DNA of 64,000 nt from Nitricoxidireducens sp046726235 (GCA_046726235.1 JBKPAD010000001.1:1-64000); one strand, 5' to 3'; shown: positions 32,015-40,889, numbered from the stretch's first letter. A program made the numbers and translations. Notes: generated by a model not told the origin, from the sequence alone.

Positions 32015-33059
32015 CGGCCGCTTCGCGCTTGACGAACTTGACCGGCTTCACCGTGCCGTCGGGCAGTTCGCCCTTGACGCGGTTCTTGTAGTACTCGCGG
32101 CTCGACGCGAACAGCGCCAGCGGTCCCCACTTGAGCCTGATGGTGCCGTCCTGCGGGCAGTACTCGGCGCAGCGTCCGCACAGCGTGCAGTCCTCGTGGT
32201 ACGCCTTGCGCCCGTCCTCGCTGGCGATTTCCGGGATGTCCATCGGGCAGGCCTCGGCGCAGACGCGGCACTTGCCGCAGCTCTCGTGCTTCGTCTTGGC
32301 CAGCCGCATCGGCGACAGGCGCTGGAACACCGCGTTGAACGACAGCAGCGGGCAGATGCGGCAGAACGGTTGCCGAATCGCCAGCGCGCCGATGAGCGTG
32401 AAGCCGATCAGCACGTTGGCGACGGCGCCGAGCGCGAAGCCGACGTTGTCGCCGAGTTTCAGCGCCAACTGCTCGGTATTGCCGGTCAGCAGGGTGGTCG
32501 CGATGCGCGATGGGCAGATGTCGCAGTACGGGTTGCCGAGCGAATGTGGCGTGACCCCGAGACCGGTCAGCAGCGGCAGCAGCAGCACGAGGCCGAGCAG
32601 CAGCACCCACTTCACCGGACGCACGCGGCCGACGGCGCCGAGGTCGCCCTCCTCGAAGCGGCGCGGCGCGATGCCGAAACGGCGGCCGAGCTTGCCGATC
32701 AGTTCCTGCAGCGTGCCGAGTGGGCAGACCCAGCCGCAGAAGGCCTTGCCGATGACGAAGAAGAAGGCGAAGAAGGTGACCAGCATCATCAGCAGCGGCA
32801 GCACCATCTGGAAGGTCAGCTGCTGCGCCCGCACCATCGCCTCGCCGATGCGGTGATGGAGGATGTGCTGCGTCGGGATCAGCACGCAGTAGCCGCCGTT
32901 GGCCTGGTCGTAGGCGCAGGAGAGCGCCGGCAGCGCGTTGGAGATCTTGTCGGCCATGTAGCTGCCGACGATGACGCTGCCCCAGACGGTGACGAACAGC
33001 ATCAGCAACTGGACGCCGAAGCGCAGTTGCGACAGCGTGAGCGGGAACTTGCTAGGCAT
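32007..33059 (-). CDS. Membrane polyferredoxin (NapH/CcoG-like 4Fe-4S protein)
   Basis: A 350-aa inner-membrane iron-sulfur protein with about five membrane segments. Cys-Pro motifs CGWVCPLGTLQE (about residue 108), CDICPSR (about 178) and CRICPLL (about 231) lie between membrane segments; two classical clusters follow, CGKCRVCAEACP and CTLCGRCAEYCP (about residues 262-305). NapH, NosR and CcoG share this plan; CcoG is linked to copper reduction for oxidase assembly. Overlaps both neighbours by 8 bases, so translation is coupled. Here it probably moves electrons across the membrane for a metal-related step, which is inference. Confidence 0.85.
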   Translation of the reverse strand: MPSKFPLTLSQLRFGVQLLMLFVTVWGSVIVGSYMADKISNALPALSCAYDQANGGYCVLIPTQHILHHRIGEAMVRAQQLTFQMVLPLLMMLVTFFAFFFVIGKAFCGWVCPLGTLQELIGKLGRRFGIAPRRFEEGDLGAVGRVRPVKWVLLLGLVLLLPLLTGLGVTPHSLGNPYCDICPSRIATTLLTGNTEQLALKLGDNVGFALGAVANVLIGFTLIGALAIRQPFCRICPLLSFNAVFQRLSPMRLAKTKHESCGKCRVCAEACPMDIPEIASEDGRKAYHEDCTLCGRCAEYCPQDGTIRLKWGPLALFASSREYYKNRVKGELPDGTVKPVKFVKREAADA

Positions 33060-33963
33060 CGACGCCTCCCTTGCGGCCGTTGGTTTCGCGCCGGCGCAGC
33101 AGCGGCACGGCCGCCGCCATGCCGACGACGCCGAAGAACGCGCCCCAGCCGAGGCTGCGGTCGCGGTCGCCGTCCTGGCCGTAGACGTAGTTGAAGGCCG
33201 TCACGTAGCGCCGGTCCGGACCGTCCCACTCGGTGGCGAGCACGAACTTCGCGCGCCGCGGACCGTGGCCGCCTTCCGCCTCGCGTCCAGACGCCGCCGG
33301 ACGAAAGTCGCGCGGGAACAGCACCGTGGCGATGCCCTCCTCGTTCGTGAGGAAGGTCGAGCGGCTGCCGAACTCCGTCTCCAGGATTACTGCCTGGCGC
33401 GGTAGCGGCCCTCCGTTGGCGCGCACGAGGAAGCGCCACTTCTCGCTCTCGCGATACGAGCCGTGCTCGCGCGGCAGCGGCACCGGCACGATCTCGAGTT
33501 CATGGCGCGACTCCTGAAGCAGTGCGGCCGGCGACTTTCCTGGGTTGCTGAAGTACGCCGGGGTCGAGGCGACACGGACGATGCCCTCGCCTTCCTCGCG
33601 CGCGACGACCCAGTGGTAGTTGCCGACCTTGGGTGCCGCCGCTTCGATGCGCGCCCCGCCCTCGCCGACCGGGTACTCGACCGCGCGGCGCTCCGCGAAG
33701 CCGTCGGCCGCGAACACCCGCACGCTCCTCGCGTCGATGCCGGCCGGACGCAGGACGATCGCGCCGCGGTCGCCGCGCGCCATCGCGGGCTGCAGCGTCG
33801 GGAAGCGAGTCCATTCGCGCGCAGCGGGACGCTCGCCGCCCGGCCTCGTTCCCAGGGCCGCAGCCGCGGCCGGTGCCGCGCCATGGTTATGGTCGTGCTG
33901 GGCGAGCGCCGGGCCCAGGCCCAACGCTCCCAGCGCGACAAACGGCAACAATGAAGCTCTCAT
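33052..33963 (-). CDS. Periplasmic His-rich protein with C-terminal membrane anchor (DUF4198-like)
   Basis: A 303-aa exported protein. After the signal peptide (cleavage near ALA, residue 21) comes a histidine stretch QHDHNHG, likely metal-binding. The body is beta-rich: KVGNYHWVVAREE, KWRFLVRANGGPLPRQAVILETEF, LTNEEGIATVLFPRDF. This resembles the DUF4198 proteins found beside nickel/cobalt transporters, but the match is by eye only. A membrane helix (FFGVVGMAAAVPLL) closes the protein. It follows the TonB-receptor gene by 10 bases and overlaps the polyferredoxin gene. Confidence 0.65.
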   Translation of the reverse strand: MRASLLPFVALGALGLGPALAQHDHNHGAAPAAAAALGTRPGGERPAAREWTRFPTLQPAMARGDRGAIVLRPAGIDARSVRVFAADGFAERRAVEYPVGEGGARIEAAAPKVGNYHWVVAREEGEGIVRVASTPAYFSNPGKSPAALLQESRHELEIVPVPLPREHGSYRESEKWRFLVRANGGPLPRQAVILETEFGSRSTFLTNEEGIATVLFPRDFRPAASGREAEGGHGPRRAKFVLATEWDGPDRRYVTAFNYVYGQDGDRDRSLGWGAFFGVVGMAAAVPLLRRRETNGRKGGVDA

Positions 33964-33973
33964 CGCATGCTCC

Positions 33974-36274
33974 TCAGAAACTCGCGGTCACGCCGGCCAT
34001 CCAGTAGCGCGGCTTGCCGACGACGATGGAAAGGTCCTCGGCGTTGTAGACGCCGTTGTAGGCGCCGGTCACGTAGTGCGCGGCGTCGTTGGTGCCGCGT
34101 GCCGCCGACCAGTAGCGCTTGTCGAAGAGGTTGATGACGCTCGCGAACAGCGACCACTTGGCGCCCAGGAAGCCGGACTCGCGCACGTCGTAGTTGGCCG
34201 TCAGGTTGTAGAGCGTGCGTCCGGCCCACTTCTCCTGGTTGATCTCGTCGGCCCACGACCAGGAGCGCGCATCCATCTCCAGCGCGAGGCGCAGGCGGTC
34301 GCCGGGCTGCCAGCCGAAGGTCATGTTCAGCTGGTGACGCGGCACGCGCGGCACGTCGTTGCCGGTGTTGTTGTAGGGCACGAGACGGCAGGCGCTGTTC
34401 GACGGTACGTTGGTGAAGTTGCAGTTCGTGTAGGAGTTGCCGAGCGACAGGTTGAAGCTGTCGTACTTGGTGAACTTGGCCTGGATGTAGGTATAGGCGG
34501 CATCGAAGGTATAGGCGCGCTTGCGATCCGTCTTCAGCGACAACTCGATGCCGCGGTTCCTGACGCCGCCGATGTTGTCGTACATCTGGGGTGCGCCGGT
34601 CGTGCTGGTGCTGTACTGGCCGTTGGTGGCGAGGATGAAGTCCTTGCGCTGGATCTGGAAAATCGCCGCTTCGGCGTCGGCGGCGACGCCGAACACCTCC
34701 GTGCGCGCCCGCGTTCCCAGTTCGAGATTCAGCGCGTGTTCAGGCTTCAGGTTCTCGTTGTTCACCACCTTGGCGCCGCTCGTCGGCGAGAGGCTGCCGT
34801 TGTAGAGCTGCTCGGCCGTCGGCGCACGGAAGCCGGTCGAGATGTTGGCGAACACGTCGGCGCCCTCGCGCACGGCGTAGTTCGCGCCTGCTCGCCACGA
34901 GCCGACGTTGAACGACTTCTCACGGGTGAAGGGCGTGGTGATCTCGTTGGTGGTCCCGGACCAGAAGTCGAGGCCGATGTGGTCGTAGCGTCCGTTGAAC
35001 GTCAGCGTCCACTTTGGGGCGGTGATCACCTTGAACTCGCCGTAGAGCGCGTTCACCGCCTCCTTGGTCTTGTTGTTGGTCATGACGGTGCCGGCCGCGA
35101 CGAGGTCTACTCCTCCGTTGCAGTCGAAGGGCGCTGCCGAGTCCCGCTTCGCACAATATGAATTCTTTGCCGTATTGAAGTTCTTGTACTCGTTGCGGCG
35201 CAGATCGACACCGCCGAGCCAGCCGGTACTGCCGGCGTTGGTTCGCCACTCGGCCTTGATGCCACGCTGGGTCTGGTCGTAGTTGTTGATCGTCGTGTAC
35301 TTGTCCTGGGCGCCCGCATCCGCGTCGCTGATCGATACGCCAGCCGTCGTGTAGCGCTGCGGCGCCGACCAGAACGACGTCTTGTCGCGGTACTCGTAGG
35401 CAGTCGCCAGCAGGTTGCTGCGTTCGGTGAGGTCGTTCGAGTAAGTCGCGTGCACCTTCTGCAGATTGACGTCGTACATGCGCGTGTAGTCGCGGCCGAC
35501 GGCGCCGCGCGGGTCGACCGATGCCTGCGTCGCACCCTTGACCGAGCCGTGCTTGTCCTTCATGCGGTCCGACTTCTCGAAGCCGACGGCGAGGTCGGAG
35601 GTGTCGGTCAGGAACAGCTTGAGGTTGCCGTCGAGGTAGTTCGTTGCGTACGCCGACTGCCAGTAGTAGTCGTCGGCGGCGCGATGCGACACCTGCAGGT
35701 GGCCAGTGCCCCACTCGCCCGCGAAGCCGGCGCGCACGAGCTGCCGGTTGTAGTCCCATGCGCCCTGGTCGGCGGACATCGTCACGCCAGCGTACTTCGC
35801 GCCGCGCTTGGTGGTGACGATGACGGCGCCCGTCAGGCCGTCGTCGCCGAACAGGTAGGAGGCGCCGCCCTTGATCACCTTGATCGACTCGATGTTGTCG
35901 AGGTCGATATTGACCTTGCCGGTGCGCTCGAACACCGGCACGCCGTCGATGACGATGGCGACGCCGGGCTTCTCGCCCATGTAGCGCTGGTTCTCGATGC
36001 CGCGCAGCTTGATCTTGATCTCGTCGCCCGACGACAGGTCGGCCGTGACGCCGGGGATCGCGCGCAGCAGGTCCATCATGTTTTCGGGCCGCTTCTCGTC
36101 GACCGTCTTGGCGCTGATGTCGTGGACGCTGGCGGGCTCGCCGCGCTTCGAGGTGAAGCGGTCGTCGATGGTCGTCGAGGTGACTCTCACTTCGCCGAGT
36201 TGCGCTTCCTGGGCAACCGCGAGGAGCGGAAGTGAAGCGAGGAGGGCGACGGCTGTCTTGCTTGCATGGCGCAT
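33974..36274 (-). CDS. TonB-dependent outer membrane receptor (left operon)
   Basis: A 766-aa receptor. Signal peptide to about residue 22; the TonB-box region is at QLGEVRVTST; the plug domain spans about 45-160 (PENMMDLLRAIPGV, IKLRGIENQRYMG, IDGVPVFERTG, IKGGASYLFGDDGLTGAVIVTTK). A 22-strand barrel follows, ending with aromatic VTASF. Extracellular loops contain Cys pairs (YCAKRDSAAPFDCNGG and CNFTNVPSNSACR). The gene heads a four-gene operon with metal- and redox-type partners. It has a TAGAAT -10 at 36316-36311 on the minus strand, 22 bases from a 17-bp palindrome. Ligand unknown. Confidence 0.93.
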   Translation of the reverse strand: MRHASKTAVALLASLPLLAVAQEAQLGEVRVTSTTIDDRFTSKRGEPASVHDISAKTVDEKRPENMMDLLRAIPGVTADLSSGDEIKIKLRGIENQRYMGEKPGVAIVIDGVPVFERTGKVNIDLDNIESIKVIKGGASYLFGDDGLTGAVIVTTKRGAKYAGVTMSADQGAWDYNRQLVRAGFAGEWGTGHLQVSHRAADDYYWQSAYATNYLDGNLKLFLTDTSDLAVGFEKSDRMKDKHGSVKGATQASVDPRGAVGRDYTRMYDVNLQKVHATYSNDLTERSNLLATAYEYRDKTSFWSAPQRYTTAGVSISDADAGAQDKYTTINNYDQTQRGIKAEWRTNAGSTGWLGGVDLRRNEYKNFNTAKNSYCAKRDSAAPFDCNGGVDLVAAGTVMTNNKTKEAVNALYGEFKVITAPKWTLTFNGRYDHIGLDFWSGTTNEITTPFTREKSFNVGSWRAGANYAVREGADVFANISTGFRAPTAEQLYNGSLSPTSGAKVVNNENLKPEHALNLELGTRARTEVFGVAADAEAAIFQIQRKDFILATNGQYSTSTTGAPQMYDNIGGVRNRGIELSLKTDRKRAYTFDAAYTYIQAKFTKYDSFNLSLGNSYTNCNFTNVPSNSACRLVPYNNTGNDVPRVPRHQLNMTFGWQPGDRLRLALEMDARSWSWADEINQEKWAGRTLYNLTANYDVRESGFLGAKWSLFASVINLFDKRYWSAARGTNDAAHYVTGAYNGVYNAEDLSIVVGKPRYWMAGVTASF

Positions 36275-36310
36275 GTCGAATTCCGGCCGAACGAGGTTTT
36301 GGAGCGGCGG

Positions 36311-36318
36311 ATTCTAGG
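36311..36318 (-). promoter_or_regulatory. -10-like element of the left TonB-receptor operon
   Basis: CCTAGAAT on the minus strand. There is no -35 consensus at the expected place (AGAGAT), but a palindromic site starts there, so an activator is likely. A transcript from about 36304 would have a 30-base leader. Confidence 0.5.
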
Positions 36319-36338
36319 TATGCCGAACGCGATATCTC

Positions 36339-36398
36339 TGCGACATGCCGCCGCATGCGACGTCGTGTCGCACAAAACCCCTGCGACATTTGGTCGCA
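36339..36398. promoter_or_regulatory. Three tandem TGCGAC-N5-GTCGCA palindromes in the divergent receptor promoter
   Basis: Copies at 36339-36355 (TGCGAC-ATGCC-GCCGCA, one mismatch), 36356-36372 (perfect) and 36382-36398 (perfect). The outer copies stand 22 and 23 bases from CCTAGAAT elements reading left and right, so the arrangement is nearly symmetrical. The size and symmetry fit a homodimeric regulator; I cannot name it. Confidence 0.7.
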
Positions 36399-36419
36399 TT
36401 CCTTTCGTTTCTGCCCCCT

Positions 36420-36427
36420 CCTAGAAT
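36420..36427 (+). promoter_or_regulatory. -10-like element of the right TonB-receptor operon
   Basis: CCTAGAAT, 23 bases after the palindrome at 36382-36398. Transcription from about 36434 would give a 56-base leader that contains the FNR-like box. Confidence 0.5.
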
Positions 36428-36462
36428 GCGACCACTGCTAATTGGTTGTTTTTTAATAATTC

Positions 36463-36476
36463 TTGATCGAAATCAA
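36463..36476. promoter_or_regulatory. FNR/ANR-type box in the leader of the right operon
   Basis: TTGAT-CGAA-ATCAA, an exact match to the FNR/ANR/DNR consensus. It lies 14 bases before the GTG start codon of the receptor gene and downstream of the predicted -10, a position that suits repression rather than activation. Confidence 0.6.
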
Positions 36477-36489
36477 GAAAGGGGGAGAC

Positions 36490-38574
36490 GTGAAGAAAAA
36501 GGTCCTCGCTGCCGCGATCATCGCAGCGCTGTCCAATGCCGGCCTCGCACAGTCCGGCGACCAATCCATGGCCGAAGTCACGGTGACGGGCACGCGCGAA
36601 GGCCAGGCGATCGCCGAAACCGCCGCCACCGTCGACGTCGTCAAGGAGAAGGAAATTCGCGAAACGCGGCCGACGCATCCCTCGCAAGTTATGGGCCGCA
36701 TACCCGGCGTCTGGGTGACGCAGACCAGCGGCGAAGGCCACGTGACCTCGATTCGCCAGCCGCTGACGACCGGTGCCGTTTATCTCTATCTCGAGGACGG
36801 CATCCCGACGCGCTCGACCGGCTTCTTCAACCACAACGCCATGTTCGAGGTGAACGTGCCGATGTCCGGCGGCATCGAGGTCAGCAAGGGGCCCGGCACC
36901 TCGCTCTATGGTTCTGACGCCATCGGCGGCACGATCAATGTCCTGACGCGCAAGCCGCCGGCGAAGACCGAGGTCGAGGTCGGCGGCGACGTCGGCCCCT
37001 GGGGCTGGCGCCGCCTGCTGGTCAGCGGCGGCAGTTCCTTCGGCGACGACGCCGTGCGCGCCGACGTCAATGTCACCACCACCGACGGCTGGCGCAACAA
37101 GACCGCCTACGACCGGCAGGCGGCCACCGTGCGCTGGGACCGCGCCGTCGGCGGCGACGCGCTCCTCAAGGTCGTCATGGCCTACTCGAAGGTCGACCAG
37201 GAAACCGCCGGGCGTTCGACGCTAACGCGCGCCGACTACGAGAACGACCCGACCAAGAACACGGCCCCGATCTCCTTCCGCAAGGTGGACAGCTTCCGGC
37301 TCTCGGCCAACTACGAAAAGGAGGCCGGCGACACGCTGGTTTCCGTCACGCCCTACTATCGCCGCAACGGCCATGAACTGATGGCCAACTGGGCGCTATC
37401 CTACGACCCGAGCATCTCCGACACGAAGACCGATTCCTACGGCGTGCTGCTCAAGTGGCGCCGCGATTTCGCGCCGATGAGGGCGCGCGTGATCGCGGGT
37501 GTCGATATCGACCATACGCCGGGCAAGCGCAAGGAGGACCGCATTCAGGCGACGCTGACCGGGGACGTGTATACGAGCTATGCGGTGCAGGGCCGCATCT
37601 ACGAATACGACGTCGCCTTCTCGGGCGTTTCGCCTTACGTGCACGGAGAGTTCTCGCCGACCGATCGCCTGCGCGTTATCGCAGGTCTGCGTTACGACAG
37701 CATGAAGTACAAATATGACAATAAGCTCACCGACGGCACGATCACCTTCGGTGCGAAGGTCTTCGGTCACGTGTCCGACACCACGGTCAGCTATCACCAC
37801 TGGAGCCCGAAGCTCGGCGCAACCTACGCGATCTCCGAGCACCTCAGCGGCTTCCTCGCCTACAACCACGCCTTCCGCGCGCCGTCCGAGAGCCAACTGT
37901 TTCGGCCGTCGTCGGGGACCGCTGCGACGGCGCAGAGCAACGCCTTGGCGGCCGTCCAGCTCAAGCCGGTCAAGGTCAACAATTTCGAGGTCGGACTCAA
38001 GGGCCGTGGCGACAACCGCCTGGCTTGGGAGGTCTCCGTCTTCGACATGAAGAAGCGCGACGACATCGTCACTTACCAGGACCCGGCCGGCGCCCGTCTC
38101 GCCCAGAACGCCGGCCGCACACGCCATCGCGGCATCGAACTCGGCGCCGGCATCGATGTCGCCGCCACGTGGCGCATCGAGGGCAGCGCGTCGTACACCA
38201 AACATCGCTACGAGGAATGGGTGTCGAACCTTGCAAACTACAACGGCAGGGAGATGGAAGAAGCGCCGCGCCGTCTCGCCAACCTCCGCACGCAGTGGCG
38301 CCCTGCGTTCCTCGGCGGCGGACGCATGGAACTGGAGGCGGTGAAGGTCGGCGAGTACTGGCTCGATCCCTCGAACACCAACCGCTACGAGGGCCACACC
38401 CTGCTCAACTTGCGTGCAAGCACATTCATCTCGAAGGACGTCGAGGTGTTCGCCAATCTCAATAACGCCACGGACCGCCGCTACGCCGAGAGCGCATCGA
38501 TTTCCGGAACGACACCGGCCTACGCCCCCGGCCTGCCGCGCGCGCTCTATGTCGGGGTGCAGGCCAAGTGGTGA
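36490..38574 (+). CDS. TonB-dependent outer membrane receptor (right operon)
   Basis: A 694-aa receptor. GTG 36490 begins a good signal peptide (MKKKVLAAAIIAALSNAGLAQ); an in-frame TTG at 36463 would place the FNR-like box in the coding region and is rejected. TonB box region MAEVTVTGTRE, plug about residues 45-150 (PSQVMGRIPGVWV, LYLEDGIPTRSTGF, VSKGPGTSLYGSDAIGGTINVLTR), then the barrel ending VGVQAKW. Unlike the left receptor the loops have almost no Cys. The following genes overlap it and encode accessory proteins and TonB-ExbB-ExbD. Ligand unknown. Confidence 0.93.
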   Translation: MKKKVLAAAIIAALSNAGLAQSGDQSMAEVTVTGTREGQAIAETAATVDVVKEKEIRETRPTHPSQVMGRIPGVWVTQTSGEGHVTSIRQPLTTGAVYLYLEDGIPTRSTGFFNHNAMFEVNVPMSGGIEVSKGPGTSLYGSDAIGGTINVLTRKPPAKTEVEVGGDVGPWGWRRLLVSGGSSFGDDAVRADVNVTTTDGWRNKTAYDRQAATVRWDRAVGGDALLKVVMAYSKVDQETAGRSTLTRADYENDPTKNTAPISFRKVDSFRLSANYEKEAGDTLVSVTPYYRRNGHELMANWALSYDPSISDTKTDSYGVLLKWRRDFAPMRARVIAGVDIDHTPGKRKEDRIQATLTGDVYTSYAVQGRIYEYDVAFSGVSPYVHGEFSPTDRLRVIAGLRYDSMKYKYDNKLTDGTITFGAKVFGHVSDTTVSYHHWSPKLGATYAISEHLSGFLAYNHAFRAPSESQLFRPSSGTAATAQSNALAAVQLKPVKVNNFEVGLKGRGDNRLAWEVSVFDMKKRDDIVTYQDPAGARLAQNAGRTRHRGIELGAGIDVAATWRIEGSASYTKHRYEEWVSNLANYNGREMEEAPRRLANLRTQWRPAFLGGGRMELEAVKVGEYWLDPSNTNRYEGHTLLNLRASTFISKDVEVFANLNNATDRRYAESASISGTTPAYAPGLPRALYVGVQAKW

Positions 38575-39773
38575 GACGCCTGGCCGCGGTACTGACGGCG
38601 CTGGCCGCGACGCCGGCGCTTTGCGCCGATGCGACGCACGCGCCAGCGCCAGTCCGCGATCCGGGCAAGATGTGGCTGAGCCGCATCGAGCAGTCGCCGC
38701 AGCTCGCCGTCTCGGCCGTTTTCGACGCACGCGGCCGGCTGTGGCTGGCGCGCGCATCCGGAAAGCAGGTGACGGTCGCGCATTCCGACGACCTGGGCGC
38801 CACCTTCTCGGCGCCCGTCGGCGTGGCGCCCGCGCCCGAGCTCGTTGCGGCCGACGGCGAGAACCGGCCGAAGATCGCCGTCGCCGGCGGGAGCGTCTAT
38901 GTCTCGTGGACGCAACCGCTGCCGCAACCCTTCTCCGGCCACATCCGCTTCGCGGCCTCGCAGGACGATGGCCGCAGCTTTTCGGCGCCGGTCACCATCA
39001 ACAGCCACGTCGCGCCGACCAGCCACCGCTTCGACGCGCTGCTCGCCGACGCAGCCGGCCGGGTGACGCTGGTCTGGCTCGACAAGCGTGACGGCATGGC
39101 GGCCGAGAAGGCCGGCGGCAACTACAAGGGAGCGGCGGTGTATCTGGCGCAGTCGGCCGACTTCGGCCGCAGCTTCGCCCCCAACCGCAAGCTGGCCGAC
39201 CATTCCTGCGAGTGCTGCAGGATCGGGCTTGCCGCCGACGTCGACGGCACGCCGGTCGCCTTCTGGCGCCACGTCTTCGACGGCGGCGTGCGCGACTTCG
39301 CGCTGGCGCGGCTCGACGAGGCACCGCAGCGCGCAAGCGAGGACGGCTGGCGCATCGACGCCTGCCCGCACCACGGCGGCGACATCGCGATCGACGCGCG
39401 CGGCGGTCGCCACCTCGCCTGGTTCACCGGCGCCGAAGGCAAGGCCGGCCTCTACTACCGGCGCATCGACGGCGCGCATGCGACCGCGCCGCTGGCCTTC
39501 GGCGACCCCGACGCGCAGCCCGGCCATCCGACCGTGCTCGCCGACGGCGAGCGCGTGATCGTCGCGTGGCGCGAGTTCGACGGCCGGCAGAACCGCATCC
39601 GCGTCATGGTCTCGCCGGATCGCGGGGCAAGCTGGGGTGCGCCCGCAAGGCACGCGGCCAGCGCCGGCGCCACCGATTACCCGCTGCTGCTCACCGGACG
39701 CGGACGCGCGTGGCTGGCGTGGAATACGGCCGACGAAGGCTTCCGCCTGTTCGCGCTCGGGGACGCACGGTGA
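38571..39773 (+). CDS. Exported beta-propeller (sialidase/BNR-like) protein with Cys-His motifs
   Basis: A 400-aa exported protein with signal peptide MRRLAAVLTALAATPALCA. Repeated Asp-box-like units (SDDLGATFSAPV, QDDGRSFSAPV, SADFGRSFAPN, SPDRGASWGAP) mark a six-bladed propeller. Sialidase catalytic residues are not evident. Distinct motifs HSCECCRIG (about residue 207) and CPHHGGD (about 263) could bind a metal. It overlaps the receptor gene by GTGA (GTG 38568 or 38571 both possible) and the thioredoxin-like gene downstream. Role in the uptake operon is unknown; a true sialidase seems unlikely. Confidence 0.75.
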   Translation: MRRLAAVLTALAATPALCADATHAPAPVRDPGKMWLSRIEQSPQLAVSAVFDARGRLWLARASGKQVTVAHSDDLGATFSAPVGVAPAPELVAADGENRPKIAVAGGSVYVSWTQPLPQPFSGHIRFAASQDDGRSFSAPVTINSHVAPTSHRFDALLADAAGRVTLVWLDKRDGMAAEKAGGNYKGAAVYLAQSADFGRSFAPNRKLADHSCECCRIGLAADVDGTPVAFWRHVFDGGVRDFALARLDEAPQRASEDGWRIDACPHHGGDIAIDARGGRHLAWFTGAEGKAGLYYRRIDGAHATAPLAFGDPDAQPGHPTVLADGERVIVAWREFDGRQNRIRVMVSPDRGASWGAPARHAASAGATDYPLLLTGRGRAWLAWNTADEGFRLFALGDAR

Positions 39774-40237
39774 AGCGGACGATCGCCCTGCTCCTGCTGA
39801 CCGCATTCGCTGTCCTTGCGCATGCGGAGGTCAGACCCTTCGAGAGCGGCTCGCTGGCGAAGATTCGCGCCGCACGCGATGGCCGGCCGTTCATCCTCAG
39901 TTTCTGGTCGCTCGAGTGCGCGCACTGCCCGAAAGAACTCAAGGCGCTCGGCGAGCTCAAGCGCCAGCATCCGGCGCTCGACGTCGTGCTCGTTTCGACC
40001 GATACGCCGGCCGAGTCTTCGGCTTTGGCGGAATTCGCCGCGCAGAGCGGCCTTGCCCGCGCCGAGCAGTGGGTGTTCGCGGGCGATGCCCAGAAGCTGC
40101 GCTACGAGATCGACCGCCGCTGGTGGGGCGAACTCCCGCGCACGTACTTCCACGATTCGGCGCATCGCGTCGAGGCCAAGTCCGGCGTGGTCTCCGCCGA
40201 AGCGCTCGCCGATTGGGCGCGGGAGCAGCAGCGATGA
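39770..40237 (+). CDS. Exported thioredoxin-like (TlpA-type) protein
   Basis: A 155-aa periplasmic protein with signal peptide (MKRTIALLLLTAFAVLAHA) and a thioredoxin fold. The active site is CAHC (about residues 46-49, in FWSLECAHCPKEL). The cis-proline region reads LPRTYFHDSAHRVE. It may reduce disulfides of, or deliver metal to, a neighbouring protein. GTG start overlaps the propeller stop by 4 bases, and its stop overlaps tonB (ATGA). Confidence 0.88.
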   Translation: MKRTIALLLLTAFAVLAHAEVRPFESGSLAKIRAARDGRPFILSFWSLECAHCPKELKALGELKRQHPALDVVLVSTDTPAESSALAEFAAQSGLARAEQWVFAGDAQKLRYEIDRRWWGELPRTYFHDSAHRVEAKSGVVSAEALADWAREQQR

Positions 40238-40878
40238 GTTCGGTGCTGCGGCGCCCGCCTCCCGTCTGGCGCTCGCCGGCGTTCGGCGTCGTTCTGGCGC
40301 TTCACGCGGCCGGAATGGTGGCGCTGGCGGTATGGGACATGTCGCAGCCGGAAAGCGTGATCATGCAGGCGCTGTCCGTGCGCCTGCTCGAGCCGGAGGC
40401 GCCCAAGGTCGTCGAGGCCAAGCCGCGAGTGGAACCGCCGAAGGCTGCGCCCAAGGTGCCGGAGCCGCCGCGGCAGTTGCTGGCCGCTGCCGCCGATGCG
40501 CCAACCGCTCCTGCCGCGATGGCGGTGGCGCTCCAGCCCGTCGTGGCGCCGCGCGCGGAAGCGGCTTCGGCACCGGCCGCCGCACCCGCCGTGACCTCGG
40601 CGCGCTTCGACGCCGACTACCTGCAGAACCCCAAGCCGACGTATCCGCCGATGTCGCGCCGCCTCAACGAAGAGGGCAAGGTGCTGTTGCGCGTGCATGT
40701 AGGCGCCGATGGCAACGCCCTCGAGGTCGAGGTCAAGCAGTCGAGCGGCTTCCCGCGGCTCGATGCGGCCGCCCGCAGCGCCGTGTCACGCTGGCGCTTC
40801 GTCCCCGCGCGGCGCGGCTCGGATGCCGTCGATGCCTGGGTCGCAGTTCCCATCGTTTTTTCGCTCGAGCAGCAGTAA
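40234..40878 (+). CDS. tonB: Energy transducer TonB
   Basis: A 214-aa protein that links the proton motive force to the receptors. N-terminal membrane anchor (about residues 15-35), Pro/Ala/Lys-rich spacer (about 50-125), and the C-terminal TonB domain (NPKPTYPPMSRRLNEEGKVLLRVHV..., then VKQSSGFPRLDAAARSAVSRWRFVPA, about 130-205, cut here by motif). The operon context suggests it is dedicated to the two receptors nearby. Confidence 0.95.
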   Translation: MSSVLRRPPPVWRSPAFGVVLALHAAGMVALAVWDMSQPESVIMQALSVRLLEPEAPKVVEAKPRVEPPKAAPKVPEPPRQLLAAAADAPTAPAAMAVALQPVVAPRAEAASAPAAAPAVTSARFDADYLQNPKPTYPPMSRRLNEEGKVLLRVHVGADGNALEVEVKQSSGFPRLDAAARSAVSRWRFVPARRGSDAVDAWVAVPIVFSLEQQ

Positions 40879-40889
40879 GGAGGTTTCCC

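Noticed and set aside
36451..36460. TTTTAATAAT as the -10 of the right receptor operon
   Set aside because: It has no -35 partner at the right distance, while CCTAGAAT at 36420-36427 has the same spacing to a palindrome as at the left operon and the sRNA candidate.
38571..39773. Calling the propeller protein a sialidase
   Set aside because: Only the Asp-box repeats are shared; no arginine triad or other sialidase site is visible, and the Cys/His motifs and operon point elsewhere.
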